Shown piece by piece: positions 20,933-32,092 of a DNA stretch of 64,000 nucleotides (positions within the stretch are counted from its first letter, which is position 1; every line of letters begins with the position of its first letter). The notes beneath the pieces are model-generated. The model ran no database searches and was not told the origin of the DNA. It saw nothing but the letters and a program-made list of their open reading frames with translations. A program made the position numbers and the translations under genes. This stretch comes from Ligustrum vulgare (lineage: Eukaryota > Streptophyta > Magnoliopsida > Lamiales > Oleaceae), in the NCBI GenBank assembly GCA_963555705.1, contig OY743177.1, positions 51,412,596 to 51,476,595 on the forward strand, given 5' to 3'.

Positions 20933-21132
20933 TGTTGTAAATTATTCCCTAACCTAATTAATACCTAACCTTACATAATTTATATTGTAAAATAATTATT
21001 ATGAATGACTTTATATCCCTATAAATAGGGGCATATGTTATGTGAATTATACACTTCTTGGAATGAAGAAATCCTCTCATTTCTCTCTACTTCTCTATTT
21101 TCTTGTTCTTAAATTTAGGTAGTTTCACAATA
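20933..21132 (+). repeat. 3' LTR (200 bp) of the 14950-21132 element
   Basis: It matches the 5' LTR apart from a handful of substitutions seen by eye, including loss of the terminal CA (CACAATA for CACAACA). It is followed by the second GTTCA target copy. Confidence 0.92.
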
Positions 21133-21406
21133 GTTCACACCTTGTTGCTTATTTATATCAACATGGCATAAACAAATATTTGATGGAAAGTGCAAAAATC
21201 TATACTTGTTTAAAAACCCAAAATGTTTTTTCATACTGAAAAGCTTAAAAACTACAAAAGCTAAACAAAGTCCTTTTGATTATTGAACCGCATATTAATA
21301 AACATCCACCTATCCCACCCCTAATATTCCTTTTTCTGGAGGTGCTTTCGTAATAATAAACATCCACCTCCCATCCGTGATCTTCAAAAAATGAAATGCA
21401 CAAGGG

Positions 21407-21632
21407 TCACAGGAATGCCAATTGAGATAGCTTTACTCGAATTCGAGCACCATAAGATGACCAGTCACGGAAGTAAAAGACGTGAAATTGTTGATTTTGA
21501 ATGGTGTAACTAAACTCAAATATCTTGTTGTAACCGCTCGTCTCGCACTCTACACTCTTGATGAGTTCTTCTAGAGTATTCCAAACACATCCTTTTCCAC
21601 CGACGACTTCTCCGCCATGTTCAAGGCATCTA
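21407..21632 (-). pseudogene. Exon-like coding fragment, unknown family, next to a solo LTR
   Basis: On the minus strand a splice-acceptor-like GTCCACAG (ending at 21633) leads into an open frame of about 74 codons ending with TGA at 21407-21409. It includes GGKGCVWNTLEELIKSVECE and FHVFYFRDWSSYGARIRV. Composition and codon texture look coding, unlike the surroundings. The solo LTR at 21669 lies 36 bp upstream of the acceptor, so any preceding exon would be beyond 24466. A candidate upstream open stretch (SSLISSNTRSPDNAVEIFTK) is at about 24480-24560 on the same strand. I cannot name the product. Confidence 0.35.
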
Positions 21633-21668
21633 CTGTGGACATATTAAAACTTAAGTGTCGTTCAAGAA

Positions 21669-24461
21669 TGTAGCAACCAAGAATTTTTCAATTATTAAAT
21701 AATTATTTAAATTATTAAAAACGTGTTACTGCGATCTCACCTATTTTAAATTTAAATTGAAATGTGTTCGTCTAGCCATGTCGAGTATTTTTTAGCCAAG
21801 ATATGAAATCGAGTCCAATTTGATTTTAAACCAATTTCGAATTTCTAAAATTAATTAAATCCAAAAATCGTTTTTAATTCCAAAATTTAATTATTTTAAT
21901 TCTCAAAATTATTTTAAATCAAATTTATTTGTGATATTATTCAAAATTATATTTTTAATACAATTCTTGTCCCGTTAAAAGTCATAATTTATTTGGTATC
22001 CTAATCCTGTCTAACTTTTACAACTCTACTACAATTACAACACATCTTAACCAATCAATACCTATATATGCCCCCTCTCTCATTCACAATACGTAACCAA
22101 AGTTTGCAGCAAACTCTCGATAAGTTTCAGCCTTCAACTTCTTCACACACACGACAGTCACCTTCGTTATCTAGTTTCACAGCCTTCTGCAATCCAAACC
22201 AAGCATAAATTCACCGCAACTCCATGCTACAAATCACTACTGTCACAGCCAATCCTTCAAACCTTCACCATCGGAAATCAAACCAAATTCAATGTCAGAA
22301 TCACCGCTACAACGTCCACATTATCCGGCCAAGAATCGAACCTCCATGATCAAACACCAACCGAGAACCCGTGCCATGCTTCACTTCGAAGATCGAACAC
22401 TCAAATCAAATCGAACTCCAATCTGCAATCTCTTATTTCACACAACTCGACAGATTGCCAACTTCAATCCAAATAGAACACCATCCGCTATACACCACAC
22501 GATTGCCAACCAAAGTCGAGCCTAACCCATTACAGAACCACCTCAACACCTTCAAAATCCCACTGCTCCATCCCAAATCAAAATAAGAATCAAATCCAAA
22601 TCAAGAAATAAACCCAGAAATAGACCAAGAAAACCCATCCCTTACCTTCACCGCCGGTAAGCTCACCGGATACCATAGCAAATCCAAACCCAAGCTTTGA
22701 TTCCTTTCGGTTCTTCTCACCAAACCGCACCAAAAACAGCCCAAATTATTCCTCCCACGCACCCTACCACCGTCCGACGTTGCCTCTGCGTGGCATCAAC
22801 ACCATCGCCGGCAATGACGCCGGAAACAGCTCCAAACCCATCGCACGTAGGCCCACACCTCCAGTTCTCCTCTGATTACGTAAATTTGGAGAGAGAGAAT
22901 TTGGTTTTAAATTTAAGGGTCTGTTTCATAGGCCTTAATTTCCCGTGGAAAAGGAAAAAAAAATTCAGCTTTTCTATTTTACTCCGTTTGATTGCGAAAA
23001 TTTTTCGCGGAAAATATTTTCCGCGGACCCTACCCACGCGCCCCTTTTCCTTGTTTTGGTGGAAAATATTTTTTTTGGGTTTTGGTGGTTTTTTATTTTC
23101 CATGGTAGATGGAAAATTATTTTCGACACGTTTAATCAATTTTGTTGTTGTTAATTGACTTATTTTCTTTCCAAAAAATAACATTATCATCATCAAGTAC
23201 AAATATATTTAAAAAGTAAAAAAAATTTTTTTGATTAAAATAGCAAAAAATTACTTTATTTTCCATAAAAAAATAATATCAATCAAACAATAAAAGTTGG
23301 AAAATTCCCTACTTTTTCCACCTAGAAAATTAAATCAATCAAACACATTAAATTTCTAATTCCCAGGAATTCAATTACCTAGAATTCATTTTCTTTCCAC
23401 CCAAATTCCACCATCGCTATCAAACGCACTATAATAGTTTTGATTTTTCGAGAAATCACCCTTCAGTCCACAACTTATCAAATGTTTCAACTCAGTCCCA
23501 AGTTTTAAAAATGTTTTGAAGTTCAGCTCCTTTGCCATTTAATTCAGTCCCCCTAATTTTAAAATCATTTAAACTTTGTCCATGATCGTGTTCAAATAAA
23601 TTAGTCAGTCCCCAAAATTTCTGAAAATTTTGATTCAGTCCCAAAACTTTCCAAATCAATTACTCCAGATTTTCAATTTAAATCCTTAAGCTTTTAATTT
23701 TGTTTTAAAAATTTAAATTTCCAAAATACTAATTTAAATTAATTTTTTTATTGGCTAGACAAAGCGTTCAAAGGTTTAGAAGGGTAAAGTGATTATTCCC
23801 GCTCAACTTCCAAACTTGTGATTTAAGGTAGACTCGCCTCCACTAATTAATTTAAATTATAATTGCATGTATTATGTAATTTTATATGCATTTAATGCAT
23901 GAGACGAGACGAGATTATGATATTGTTATGCATAACTTACGTGCTTTAATGAATGAGACGAGACTACCCACACCCTATATTTTTAAAGAGCCTATAATTT
24001 TTTAAAAATAAAAGAGCCTATGATGATGATGATGATGTCACTATATAAGTTACATAATTATATGTTCAATTATTGACGATGAGTCTACTGAGTGTTTCTA
24101 TGAAATGCTCATTAATTTTTAACAACATTTGCAGATTTTGGAGATGGATGTGCATGATAGACGTGGTGGCAATAATAATTAAATAATGAAATTTTTATTC
24201 TTAGCACAATTATTTACGTTTTTCAGAGTATTAAAGGATTTTTGAGAATTTTAGATTGCTAGAAAATTTATATTTTTTTTGTTAAATGATTTCTTTTGAA
24301 TTCTTTCAAGAAATTGCAAATTATTAAATTTTATTTACCGATTGATGTTTATTTAAATGTTGCCAAAATTATTAGAAATTGTAAATGTTCTTCCGCTAAA
24401 ATCACTATTTAGACGAGACGATGACGTGACAAATAGGGTATTTAGAACTCGGGGCGTCACA
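21669..24461. mobile_element. Solo LTR (2.8 kb) of a Gypsy-type element
   Basis: It begins TGTAGCAACCAAGAATTTTTC and ends CTCGGGGCGTCACA, with AAGAA duplicated at 21664-21668 and 24462-24466. The same termini occur on the solo LTR at 39982-42092. There is no interior coding, PBS or PPT, so it is the product of LTR-LTR recombination. It contains a nested MITE (22917-23430). Confidence 0.88.
22917..23430. mobile_element. 500-bp MITE nested in the solo LTR
   Basis: It begins GGGTCTGTTTCATAGG and ends GCTATCAAACGCACT. The right third is the inverted counterpart of the left third of 9827-10316, and the middle shares TGTTGTTAATTGACTTATTTT with the 9112 copy. Confidence 0.6.
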
Positions 24462-24466
24462 AAGAA

Positions 24467-25250
24467 AGATCACATTTAAGAAAGTAGGAGAAATTTAGTG
24501 AAAATCTCCACAGCATTATCGGGTGATCTGGTATTAGACGAGATTAGTGAAGAGATTATGGAGATTTGGGTTGAAAATAGGAGAAATCTAGTGTACTTTG
24601 AAAATTTTGGGGATGAATTTGAGAGATTTTGATGCAGAGATCAAGATGATGAAGATAGACAGTCGATGAAGGCAGAATTTTCTTTGTTGAATTTTACCTC
24701 ATTTTGATAATATCTTTTATATTGTTTAAATATCTTTTAAAATACATGATATTTAAAAATAAACACTTTAAAATTGTGTATTTATGTACTTAACCCTTTG
24801 AATAATGGCCCAAAATCCCTATCCATATACCTACACTACACATACACGTACAAAGTTTTAATTGTGATTTTTAAATTTGGGGAAATTATGTAAATGTGTA
24901 TATTAATGTTAGATTTTTGAAATAAATGAATTTAGTTGTGTTAGTTAACTGTTTATGTTTAAGGGCGATAAGTAATAATTTCAAATTGGAAAATCATGAA
25001 ATGATGTATATTAAATTTTCAAATTTATGAATAGTTAGAAATTTAATTGAGTAAATTGATAAAATTAGGTTAAATTATGAATTTTTTGATTTTTCTTTTG
25101 CTTAGTTCCACATATTGCGTTTATTGGATATTAACTGGTCCTTGAAAATTCTATAGTCCCGTTTTCTTTATTCCATAAACTATGCAGTTCTTTCTAGAAT
25201 TTTATACAACTATTTTTACTTTGCTTTTCCATGTTTGTGTGTTGTGAGAG
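24467..25250. other. Intergenic DNA
   Basis: AT-rich. The first 120 bp may hold a further minus-strand exon of the gene fragment at 21407-21632. The remainder has no ORF, repeat or motif that I recognise. Confidence 0.35.
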
Positions 25251-25260
25251 TGAGTTATTG

Positions 25261-25503
25261 TTGGCTGATGACTTGTTTATGTGCTCGCATATCAGCATAT
25301 GCATTGGTACAATTATCTTTGAATTTTCTTATATTATAGCTGAACTTTGGTGCTGAATCCATCCCGTAAATGAGAATATACTAACAAAAAGAGTTAGACA
25401 TTGGCTGATGACTTGTTTGTGTGCTTGCATGTCAGCATATGCATTGGTACAATTATCTTTGAATTTTCTTACATTGTAGCTGAACTTTGGTACTGAATCC
25501 ATC
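25261..25503. repeat. Tandem duplication, 140-bp period (1.7 units)
   Basis: TTGGCTGATGACTTGTTTRT starts at 25261 and 25401, and about 103 bp align with six or so differences through GCTGAATCCATCC / ACTGAATCCATCC. Non-coding. Confidence 0.85.
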
Positions 25504-26017
25504 CATGGAACCCATTCTTAAAGATGGATTTTACAGATTGAAACATACAAAAAAAAAAATCCATGATTTGATCCCCATTTTTGAGGTCGATAGGATCACG
25601 AATCGGAACGAATCACGTCCAGATCCGCCAATTTGATCCGTCTAAGTTTTTTTTTTTCTTTCTTTACAGGCCCCAAAACCCAAAAAGAGCTGTGGCCCAA
25701 TTAACATTTTATGTAGTGTAGTATCTTAAAAATATTCAAGTGAAATTTAGTTCCACTACCCACTCAATACATTTAAAAACGAAAAATACCCTCGTAAATA
25801 ATTTATATGGGTATATACCTTATTCTTCAAAACTATTCAGATAAATGGTATCGTTAATATATATATAAATTTATCATTATTTAACAGAATGGAGAGAATA
25901 ACGGCATGAAGAAACATTAAATATCAGAATGGAGAGAATAACGGTCTGCAGAAAACGCTCCCTGAAATTGCTCCATTCGATTGATGAGAGGATACAGCAA
26001 GATTGATTCCATGATAT

Positions 26018-26181
26018 AGCAACCAATGAGATGAATTAGCCTTTGAAAGAATCTGCGTGATTCATATTCTGGTATTGATCATTTTCTAATAGTATTTGCA
26101 GCAACCAATGAGATGAATTAGCCTTTGAAAGAATCTGCGTGATTCATATTCTGGTATTGATCATTTTCTAATAATATTTGC
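26018..26181. repeat. Recent 82-bp tandem duplication
   Basis: AGCAACCAATGAGATGAATT starts at 26018 and again at 26100. The two 82-bp units differ at one base (TAATAGTATTTGC against TAATAATATTTGC). A shorter, more diverged echo (TTCTGGTATTG..ATTTGCAGC) is at 26301-26340. Confidence 0.9.
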
Positions 26182-26365
26182 AGCGAAGCTTTTGAACATT
26201 GAAATCTCAAAAGTTACATAATGAACGAATTTAGCTCCACTGCCAGCTCGGGGTATAGCCATCCATAGCTATTGAAGATAAAGAAATTGTGTGAACACAG
26301 TATTCTGGTATTGCATATATTTATCACATTATTTGCAGCAAGAGTTTAATTTTATTTTTTTACAT

Positions 26366-26779
26366 TCATTTCTCAAAAGATACATATCGAAGGTATCTAT
26401 ATTCAATCCATGATAGGTATCTATATCGAAGGTATCTATATTCATCCTCCTGTGAAGTATTTGAATTAACATTCGACATAGTCATATCTACACAAAGGGG
26501 GTAGCTTCTTTCATCCGTTTCACCTTTTTTCAGATCGAGATAGAATGCCAGAGAGTAGTCATTTAGTATGCGAATCCGGGGACCATTCAATATAGTCTGA
26601 TACTGCACGACAAATTCATGATTATTTTGTTCTTTCTCCAACTGTATCGTTACCAGCTTGATAAGCTCTTCGAATGAACACATCTCAGGAACAATTAAAC
26701 CACATACAGAATAGTCATGATAGCCATTTGATTCATCCCATCGTCCACCATGATAAACGAACACATTGACTGTACCCAT
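26366..26779 (-). CDS. Small ORF with the PB1-like N-terminal domain of MULE transposases (137 aa)
   Basis: The start is at 26779. Residues about 1-105 have the pattern of the ubiquitin/PB1-like domain that precedes plant Mutator-type transposases: a VNVFVYHGGRWD strand, then CSFEELIKLVTIQLEKE, then NDYSLAFYLDLK and a YPLCVDM end. The transposase core (DDE) and SWIM zinc finger that normally follow are absent: after residue 105 there is a short tail containing YRYLRY twice, encoded by a GGTATCTATATCGAAGGTAT-like microduplication at 26380-26445. It could be a truncated MULE relic or a captured or domesticated domain. No expression evidence can be drawn from sequence. Confidence 0.55.
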   Translation of the reverse strand: MGTVNVFVYHGGRWDESNGYHDYSVCGLIVPEMCSFEELIKLVTIQLEKEQNNHEFVVQYQTILNGPRIRILNDYSLAFYLDLKKGETDERSYPLCVDMTMSNVNSNTSQEDEYRYLRYRYLSWIEYRYLRYVSFEK

Positions 26780-27781
26780 ATATGTATCTGCATAAAGTGT
26801 TGATGCTTGGAATCAAATACAGTCTGCAATTAACGGTTATCACGAAAAAAAATTGAACTGAAACATGCATTTTCATACTGCCATTGATACAAATCTTTAA
26901 TACATGTTACGGTATCAACACTATTTTTAGATTACTATCTCATAATTTACGGAGGAGAACCATCAATCACTTGCATTCAAAATCACACATTCTGACATGG
27001 TTCGTTGTCAAAAAAGTATTTTGTAACCTCATGAAGTGGAACTTGTCCACACCAAGAGCTTGATCAAACATGTATTTAATTTACTATTCCGCTGATATAT
27101 TAACAAATATATATAATTGTTAAACTGGTTTTTTTTCCCCAATCAACAGTGGTCTCCACATCGAGATACACATGCGTCCATAATAGCTTATAAGTGAAAA
27201 TGAAGGATTTTTGAATCAATGACTTAGAATGTCATTACATGAGAAAATAATTTACTACTTTCATATATTCAGTGTTGGCGCAATCCCATTTTTATTTCCT
27301 ACAATTTAACTGTTCTAGCAAGATTCTGGATTAATGGTATTTTGTTAAAGATCACTTGACACACTTTCACATGTGATGATACCATGCTAGGATAATAGGT
27401 TCTAATTGAATATGAAGGATATTAATCACTTTGTGTTTACCAGAACATTACTTGGAAACCAGATTCCCAACCGGATGATTAGTTGATAAAAAAAATTTCC
27501 TGATACTGTCGCAAAATAATGGATGATGATACCGTGATGATTCTATTTCCTGGTTTCAGATTTCGAAATTTTTTTGTGTAATTAGTGAATGAATAATCAG
27601 ATTGGAATATGAGATAATCTGTTCCTATTTTTTAGTGTAACTGCAAATCATTTTAATGAAACCTATTTAGCCGGTTTCTTCTCCATTCCTTTTTTTCCTT
27701 CCTTATTTTTAGCGGTTTCTAATCCAAGGCAGTTATCAATATTTTTAATTATTGTAGTCCATTTTTCCAATTTGATAAAAT
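26780..27781. other. Intergenic DNA
   Basis: Moderately AT-rich single-copy-looking sequence. There is no ORF above background and no repeat shared with the rest of the window. Confidence 0.4.
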
Positions 27782-27786
27782 GTAGG

Positions 27787-28274
27787 TGTTGAAAATATAG
27801 TTGGTTCCTCTCTCGGGCTCAATAAGCACCCAAGATCGACAGCTCGATTCCAAGCTCGACTCAACAACACATTATTCTTGCTTACACCAATGTAAGAAGA
27901 AGAAGAAGAAGAAAGTGAACAACAATGAAGGCTACCAAGCAAGGCTCAAGTCACGTTCTCTCTCCCTCTCCAAATTCAAAATTCTCTGATTCCTAGTTTT
28001 CAGACTAATGAACAAACAGGACTTATATTAGGTTTGGGCTAAGGGCACCAATAAATGGGCCAAACCTAATATAAATCCCAAGCCCAAGGTAAAATCAAGT
28101 CCAAATGCTATGACCCAAAATCACCATAAGTGGGCCGTCTAAGTGGGCTACGAGCAACTACCAATTAAGTCACTTCGAGTGATCCCGTGTCATTATCGAG
28201 CCGAACTATCAATTGAGGTGTCGATATATTCCCACAACTGTTTTACAGGTACTATTCTTCAAAAAAACCCAACA
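27787..28274. mobile_element. Solo LTR, 488 bp
   Basis: It begins TGTTGAAAATATAG and ends AAAAAACCCAACA, with GTAGG duplicated at 27782-27786 and 28275-28279. The inner text (GTGGGCCGTCTAAGTGGGC, TACGAGCAACTACC, ATATTCCCACAACTGTTTTA) matches the LTRs of the 32093-35329 element, so it belongs to that family. A short (GAA)n run lies at 27897-27914. Confidence 0.88.
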
Positions 28275-28279
28275 GTAGG

Positions 28280-29350
28280 TATTATTCTTCAAAAATTTCT
28301 TTTGTATCGGGGTTTCAAAAAATTCTTTTGTATCGGGGTATCAGCGCATTTTCCCCAATATTCAACTGATTATTGATTATTGGGCTGCAAATATAACAAC
28401 TCACCACCATTAGGTTACTGACGTTAAAACAATGAGCCCAACACAACCATTATATGGAGCAAATGACCCTTCCTCCCAGTATTATCTTCCGATGTGGTAT
28501 TCATTGTCGTGTGCAATTTCTACCTTTCTTCTTAAACCATCTAGATGATGAACGACAGAACAATCGATGCCATCAGATCCGAAAATGTCACTCAGTTAAA
28601 AGCCAAATAGCCAATGAAGAGCTGAAGAACAACACTATTTCAAATAATCTGACTTTTATTCAAATTCGAGTAGGAAATAATATTCAAATTCGAGTGGAAA
28701 AAGCACAATTTCACAAAACCCCAGTAATAGAACATCATTTGGAAGTTGGAACAGTCAGAATCGAGACTCGAGAGTCGAGACTTAATGAAGAAATGAAAAT
28801 AACGTGACTGCGCATTAGATGGCACTCTGAATATTGAAGGTAGCTTACACCAACAATTCCCCATTTTACACACCAAACAAGAAACAACCCAACAAAATCC
28901 AGAAGAAGTTGCACTTTCTCAACACAAATAACCAGAAAATTGCACTCAGAAACCCCGAAAATAAAGATGGTAAACGAAAATCAGGAGAAAGAAAGATGAG
29001 AAATGAGATTTAAGAATATATTTCAAGAGGGTCTGTGTGAATGTGAATGTGAATGTTTGTTGCTTTTGTTATTTGTTTATGTTTATTGGAAGTGATGGAG
29101 TTACATTGCTGGATGGAGTTTGCCAGTTTGGTCCGTGTGCTTTCTATTGGTGGGAGTTAGTGTGCATTTTGAATAATGAATTTCTATATATCACTCTCTC
29201 TATTTTAATAAATAAAAAAAAAACTAACAAATCACGGATTGGGATTTTTTCTGATTTCGACGGGTCGAATCGGGTCAGCGGATCAATGGGACGGATCATA
29301 TTTTTTTGCCTTCTCTATCTACACTACTTTAAAAATGGGGAATTATTGTC
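28280..29350. other. Intergenic DNA with no recognisable gene
   Basis: Contains a repeated ATTCTTCAAAAA / TTCTTTTGTATCGGGGT pair just after the solo LTR and a plus-strand ORF (28454-28807) without recognisable domains. Around 29230-29310 the GGGTCGAATCGGGTCAGCGG text resembles subterminal sequence of old DNA transposons. Nothing firm. Confidence 0.35.
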
Positions 29351-29490
29351 AGATCTTTTTCCTAGGTAAGATGCGTGGTTGAAAATTGGAAAGAGAAAAT
29401 GTGTGATTAAACAGTTGTTTAGGAAAATGTGTTGTATATAAATTGATTTATAAATTGTAATTATTGGCTAAAAGAACGCACTGTTACAAG

Positions 29491-31320
29491 TAATATTATT
29501 TTATTGGTAAATTTGTGGTTGAAAACAATCTACATCTAATCTATCTATCTATCTAATCTAACTTCTTTAAAAATGTGAATAGAGGAGAATCTTTTGACTG
29601 ACAGATTTACCCTCACAATTTATTTTTTTTAATTGGGGGTGGGGGGTAAGTTCGTCAATTTATAAGGAAAAATAATGAAAAAATATTCATTTAAAGGATG
29701 ATGATGTATTTCACAAAACGTCTAAACGTTAAGGATGTAATGTGCCAATTACCCTTTTTTAACAGTTAAATTTAACAGTATTTGACAGAATGAAGATTTT
29801 CACAAAGAAATGTGATTTTGAGGGTGTAAATATCAAAATTGAAAGGTTATTAACTATTTTCACAAGAAGTGTACACGTTAGGGACGTTTTGTATTTTTTA
29901 CTATTTCGAAAATGTGTGGTAAAAAAGTAATTTGGGAAATATGTATTTTATAAATTTACTTATAAACAAATTTATTAAACCAAGCAATCTCACATATTTC
30001 CAGGAGAAAATATTATTTAGTCCTCGTTTGGTAAACATTTTAGCCTCCGTTTGGCAAACATGTTTTTAAACTTGTTTTTTCTTACACAATTTCTCAAATC
30101 ACTTTTTAACCATACATATTTTCTCTCTCCATTTTTCAACTCACATTTTACCTAGAAAACATAAAAAAAATATGTTTTTAAACAAAAAACTTTTAACAAA
30201 CGGAGGCTATAAATCGGTTTATCAACCACACAATTTCCCAAATCACTTTGTTATCATATACATTTTCTCTCTCCACTTTTCAACCATATATTTTACATTA
30301 AAATCATAAATAAACCAGTTCATAAGCCATTACAATGTTACCAACAGATACTTAATTATCAATGCTGATTAAGCCCCTGTTTGATATTGTTTATAAAGAA
30401 TTTATTTAAAATGAATGTGATTTTAAGGAGAATGTGTGGTTAATAATTAGAGATTTTTTTTTTTAGATTTATGTGTAATATTATTTTATTAGTAAATATG
30501 TGGTTGAAAACAATCTACACTACTTTAAAGTGTGAATAGAGGAGAATCATTTGATTGATAGATTTACCCTCACAATATTTTTAATTTTTTTTTTTAATTT
30601 AAAGGGGGGTAATTTCGTCATTTTATAAATAAAAATAATGAAAAAAAGGTTTATTTATTAAGAATTGAGTGATTTAGGGATGTTTTGCACAAAAAATAAA
30701 AGGATGGGGACGTATTTCACAAAGGATCTAAACGTTAGGGATGTAATGTGCCAATTTCCCTTTTTTAATAGTTGAATTTAACGGTGTTTGACGGATTGAT
30801 GATTTTCAGAAAGAAATGTGACTTTCAGGATGTAAATGTCAAAATTAAAAGGTTATGGAAGATTTTTGCAAGAAGGGTAAACATTAGGGACATTTTGTGT
30901 TATTTACTCTTTCGGAAATATGTGTGGTTAAAAAATAATTTGAGAAATATATTTTTTATAAATTTATTTACAAATAAGTTCACTAAACCGAGCAATCTCG
31001 TGGATTTCCGAGGAGAAAATATTATTTCGTCTCCATTTGGTAATTGGTTTATAAATCACACAATTTTCCAAATCACTTTGTAACCACACACATTTTCTCT
31101 TTCCACTTTTCAACCACACATTTTACATCAAAATCCTAAATAAATTAGTTTATAAACCACTACAGTGTTACCAAATGAAGACTTAATTACAAAAGCCCCT
31201 GTTTGATGTTGTGTATAAAGAGTTTATTTGAAATGAATGTGATTTTAGGAGAATATGGGGTTAAAAGTAGAGAATCCTTTTTAGATTTATGTATAATATT
31301 ATTTTATTGGTAAATGTGTG
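29491..31320. repeat. Tandem segmental duplication, unit about 0.8-1.0 kb, two copies
   Basis: The block 29491-30480 is repeated at 30480-31320 in the same order: AATATTATTTTATT..GTAAAT, GTGAATAGAGGAGAATC, TTTACCCTCACAAT, GATGTAATGTGCCAATT, GAATTTAACGGTGTTTGACG / TAAATTTAACAGTATTTGAC, AGGAGAAAATATTATTT, then the MITE and AAGCCCCTGTTTGAT. The copies are clearly diverged. The first is longer because it carries a nested MITE (30043-30207), and the second has extra text at 30660-30700. Confidence 0.85.
30043..30207. mobile_element. MITE nested in another MITE, with 12-bp perfect termini
   Basis: GCCTCCGTTTGG... and ...CAAACGGAGGC, TA on both sides, with GTTTTTAAAC subtermini inverted. The host copy continues TATAAATCGGTTTAT. 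The paralogous segment at 31040 (GGTTTATAAATC) is the empty site and supports a TA duplication. The core is the abundant MITE family. Confidence 0.75.
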
Positions 31321-31343
31321 GTTGAAAGCAAAGAAGATAAAAA

Positions 31344-32022
31344 TCTTTATATAATATATAAAAGGAGACTACTTCCTAAATCCATTTTCGCGCCTAAATC
31401 CAGTTTCTAAAAATGTTGGGGTCGAGTTTTTAATTCTCATTTTGATAAATTAAATTTATTTTAATTAGTTGGCAGTGTTAATGATATGCGATAGTTAATT
31501 TTGACAAGTATTTAATTTTTTAAAAAGAAATAATTATGTAAATTAATAACATATGGTAACAAATTAATATATGATTATATCCATAGAGCTTAAAAATTGT
31601 TAACCATCTATTTTCTACAAGTTCATAACATCTATTTAGAATTGTTAACCATCTTGATTAATTGCATAATTGTTAATAGGCACGGCATAATTGATATTAA
31701 TCTAGTCTAAATAAAGTAAATTATGAATTATTTTGTTTAAATTTATATTATACTAATTATTATTTCTTTATTATAAATGTAGTTTTTAAAGATGTTTTTC
31801 AGAATTTATAGATGGTGCATTGTAATTGAATTACATATTGTTCACCATTGAATTTTTAATTAGTTATGTTCATACAATTCTTTTTTTTCTTAAATAAACA
31901 TTACATGTTTTAACATATAAATTGAATGTACGTGAATAACAAATAGCTGAGACATGTTTTAACATATAAATTGAATGTATGTGAATAACAAATAGTCGAG
32001 CATCGCACGAGCGTAACACTAG
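31344..32022 (+). mobile_element. Non-autonomous Helitron, 679 bp
   Basis: It starts TCTTTATATAATATATAAAAGG after an A and ends GCATCGCACGAGCG..AACACTAG before a T, fitting the Helitron rule (A|TC...CTRR|T) and the GCATCGCACG-type end of plant Helitrons. There is no target duplication and no Rep/helicase. Near the 3' end a 49-bp unit (ACATGTTTTAACATATAAAT..) is tandemly repeated at 31903-31951 and 31952-32000. Confidence 0.7.
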
Positions 32023-32029
32023 TGTGATT

Positions 32030-32092
32030 AGTAACAAAATATCACAAGGTATCTGGGGCCACAACGTTCCACAATGCTACTTCTAGTCCACA
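32030..32092. repeat. Fragment of the dispersed repeat unit
   Basis: AGTAACAAAATATCACAAGG through CACAATGCTACTTCTAGTCCACA matches 7808-7872. It directly abuts the LTR start at 32093. Confidence 0.7.

Larger units (their letters stand above)
14950..21132 (+). mobile_element. Copia-type LTR element, 6.2 kb, carrying foreign gene fragments
   Basis: 200-bp LTRs at 14950-15149 and 20933-21132 start TGTTGTAAATTATTCCC; the left ends CACAACA and the right ends CACAATA. GTTCA is duplicated at 14945-14949 and 21133-21137. A TTATCAGCACGAG motif follows the left LTR and a purine tract (TTTAAGGGGGAG) precedes the right one, so the element is on the plus strand. The 3' interior has repeated ACTCTTTTTCCTTCG.. 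and ..AGGTTTT blocks common before the 3' LTR of plant Copia elements. No gag-pol ORF survives. The interior contains a LOG copy and a viral-like ORF, both antisense. Confidence 0.9.

Noticed and set aside
24015..24038. GATGATGATGAT run considered as a CRISPR-like or satellite repeat
   Set aside because: A short trinucleotide microsatellite inside a solo LTR, with no spacer structure.
28454..28807. Plus-strand ORF of 117 codons
   Set aside because: No recognisable domain, coding-like composition or splice context. An overlapping opposite-strand ORF is equally long. Probably chance.
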